From NCBI GenBank assembly GCA_018665505.1, contig JABJCS010000584.1, positions 1-6,675 of the forward strand: 6,675 nt of DNA, read 5' to 3'. Positions 6,206 through 6,675 of this stretch are shown here, in pieces; position 1 is the stretch's first letter, and the number at the start of each line of letters is the position of its first letter. The translations under genes and the position numbers were made by a program. The notes under the pieces are model-generated. The model was given only the letters and a program-made list of their open reading frames with translations. It did not search any database and was not told the origin of the DNA. This stretch comes from Alphaproteobacteria bacterium. Its GTDB lineage: Bacteria > Pseudomonadota > Alphaproteobacteria > UBA8366.

Positions 6206-6675
6206 CATATTCCCTTGTCGGTATGTGCGGACGGACCGGTATGTTCGGAGCCGCCGTTACCACCTCCAGTGGCGCGGTCGGAAGCCGCTGCCCCTATGCC
6301 CGCGCAGGCGTCGGCGCCGTCCTCACGCAACATCGCACGGACCCAAGATTAGGTCCCAAAGGGCTCGATCTTTTGGAAGCCGGGAAATCAGCGGCCGAGG
6401 TGATTACCGAATTAACGAGGGCTGACCCGACCATTGGTTGGCGGCAACTGGCCGTGATCGACAACACCGGTGCGACCGCATTTTTTCATGGTGACCGGAT
6501 CAAATCGGTCCACGCCGAAAGCCAAGGTACGGACTGCTGCGCCATCGGTAATATAATCCGGAATACCGAAATTCCGGGCGCCATGACCACCGCCTTCGAA
6601 GCCAATCCGGAAGAGCATTTGGCCGAACGCTTGCTGCGTGCGCTCGAGGCGGGCGACGCCGCCGGCGGCGAGAGC
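6202..6675 (+). CDS. DUF1028-family protein (3' end cut by window edge)
   Basis: The frame is open for 158 codons to the right edge. The protein begins MTYSLVGMCGRTGMFGAAV and continues with GAVGSRCPYARAGVGAVLTQ (24-43), GPKGLDLLEAG (51-61), the start of a helix SAAEVI, and WRQLAVIDNTGATAFFHG (80-97). This is the ordered signature of DUF1028, a family related to Ntn hydrolases as I recall. If so, Thr2, exposed after Met removal, is a candidate nucleophile. The family is usually longer than 200 residues, so the missing part is probably modest. DUF1028 genes are often near Rid and amidohydrolase genes in catabolic clusters, which fits here. The start at 6202 overlaps the previous stop (ATGA); AAGGA at 6185-6189 is 12 bases upstream, rather far, consistent with coupling. 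Alternative Met codons at 6223 and 6241 would remove the conserved first strand. Confidence 0.87.
   Translation, partial: MTYSLVGMCGRTGMFGAAVTTSSGAVGSRCPYARAGVGAVLTQHRTDPRLGPKGLDLLEAGKSAAEVITELTRADPTIGWRQLAVIDNTGATAFFHGDRIKSVHAESQGTDCCAIGNIIRNTEIPGAMTTAFEANPEEHLAERLLRALEAGDAAGGES

Noticed and set aside
6225..6425. Short plus-strand frame inside the DUF1028 gene
   Set aside because: It overlaps the DUF1028 coding frame, and its Arg-rich translation shows no family features.

Overview
The window is an ordinary-looking, compact bacterial chromosome segment carrying nine protein genes, two of them cut by the window edges. I see no RNA genes, insertion sequences, CRISPR arrays or prophage signs. 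Moderate GC content, frequent Shine-Dalgarno sites, and families typical of proteobacterial small-molecule catabolism suggest a proteobacterium, perhaps an alphaproteobacterium. That placement is a low-confidence inference, because no marker gene is present.

Layout. (1) Minus strand, 1-1406: an isochorismatase-family cysteine hydrolase (732-1406) followed by a DUF1932-type NAD(P)-binding dehydrogenase (720 to the left edge). The ribosome site of the second gene overlaps the stop codon of the first. (2) Plus strand, 1526-3392: two tandem paralogous SMP-30/gluconolactonase-family beta-propellers, about 58 % identical by hand alignment. A 68-residue orphan protein follows at 3485-3691. (3) Minus strand, 3695-4429: a divergent protein with a RidA-like C-terminal half, convergent with the orphan and separated from it by only 3 bases. 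(4) Plus strand, 4535 to the right edge: a 412-residue protein made of three consecutive RidA-family modules, a four-helix membrane protein, and a DUF1028 protein whose start overlaps the membrane-protein stop by ATGA. Two divergent intergenic regions (1407-1525 and 4430-4534) are the probable control points.

How the genes may work together (inference): a lactonase-type pair, an amide or carbamoyl hydrolase, a hydroxyacid-type dehydrogenase, Rid proteins that handle enamine/imine-like intermediates, and a DUF1028 protein look like a catabolic cluster for a nitrogen-containing small molecule. The pairing of an isochorismatase-fold hydrolase with Rid proteins recalls RutB/RutC of pyrimidine breakdown, but the rest of the Rut set is not here and the substrate cannot be read from the sequence.

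The most notable item is the triple-RidA polypeptide. RidA proteins normally assemble as homotrimers with active sites between subunits, so this gene may encode the whole trimer as a single chain, with three diverged and non-equivalent modules.
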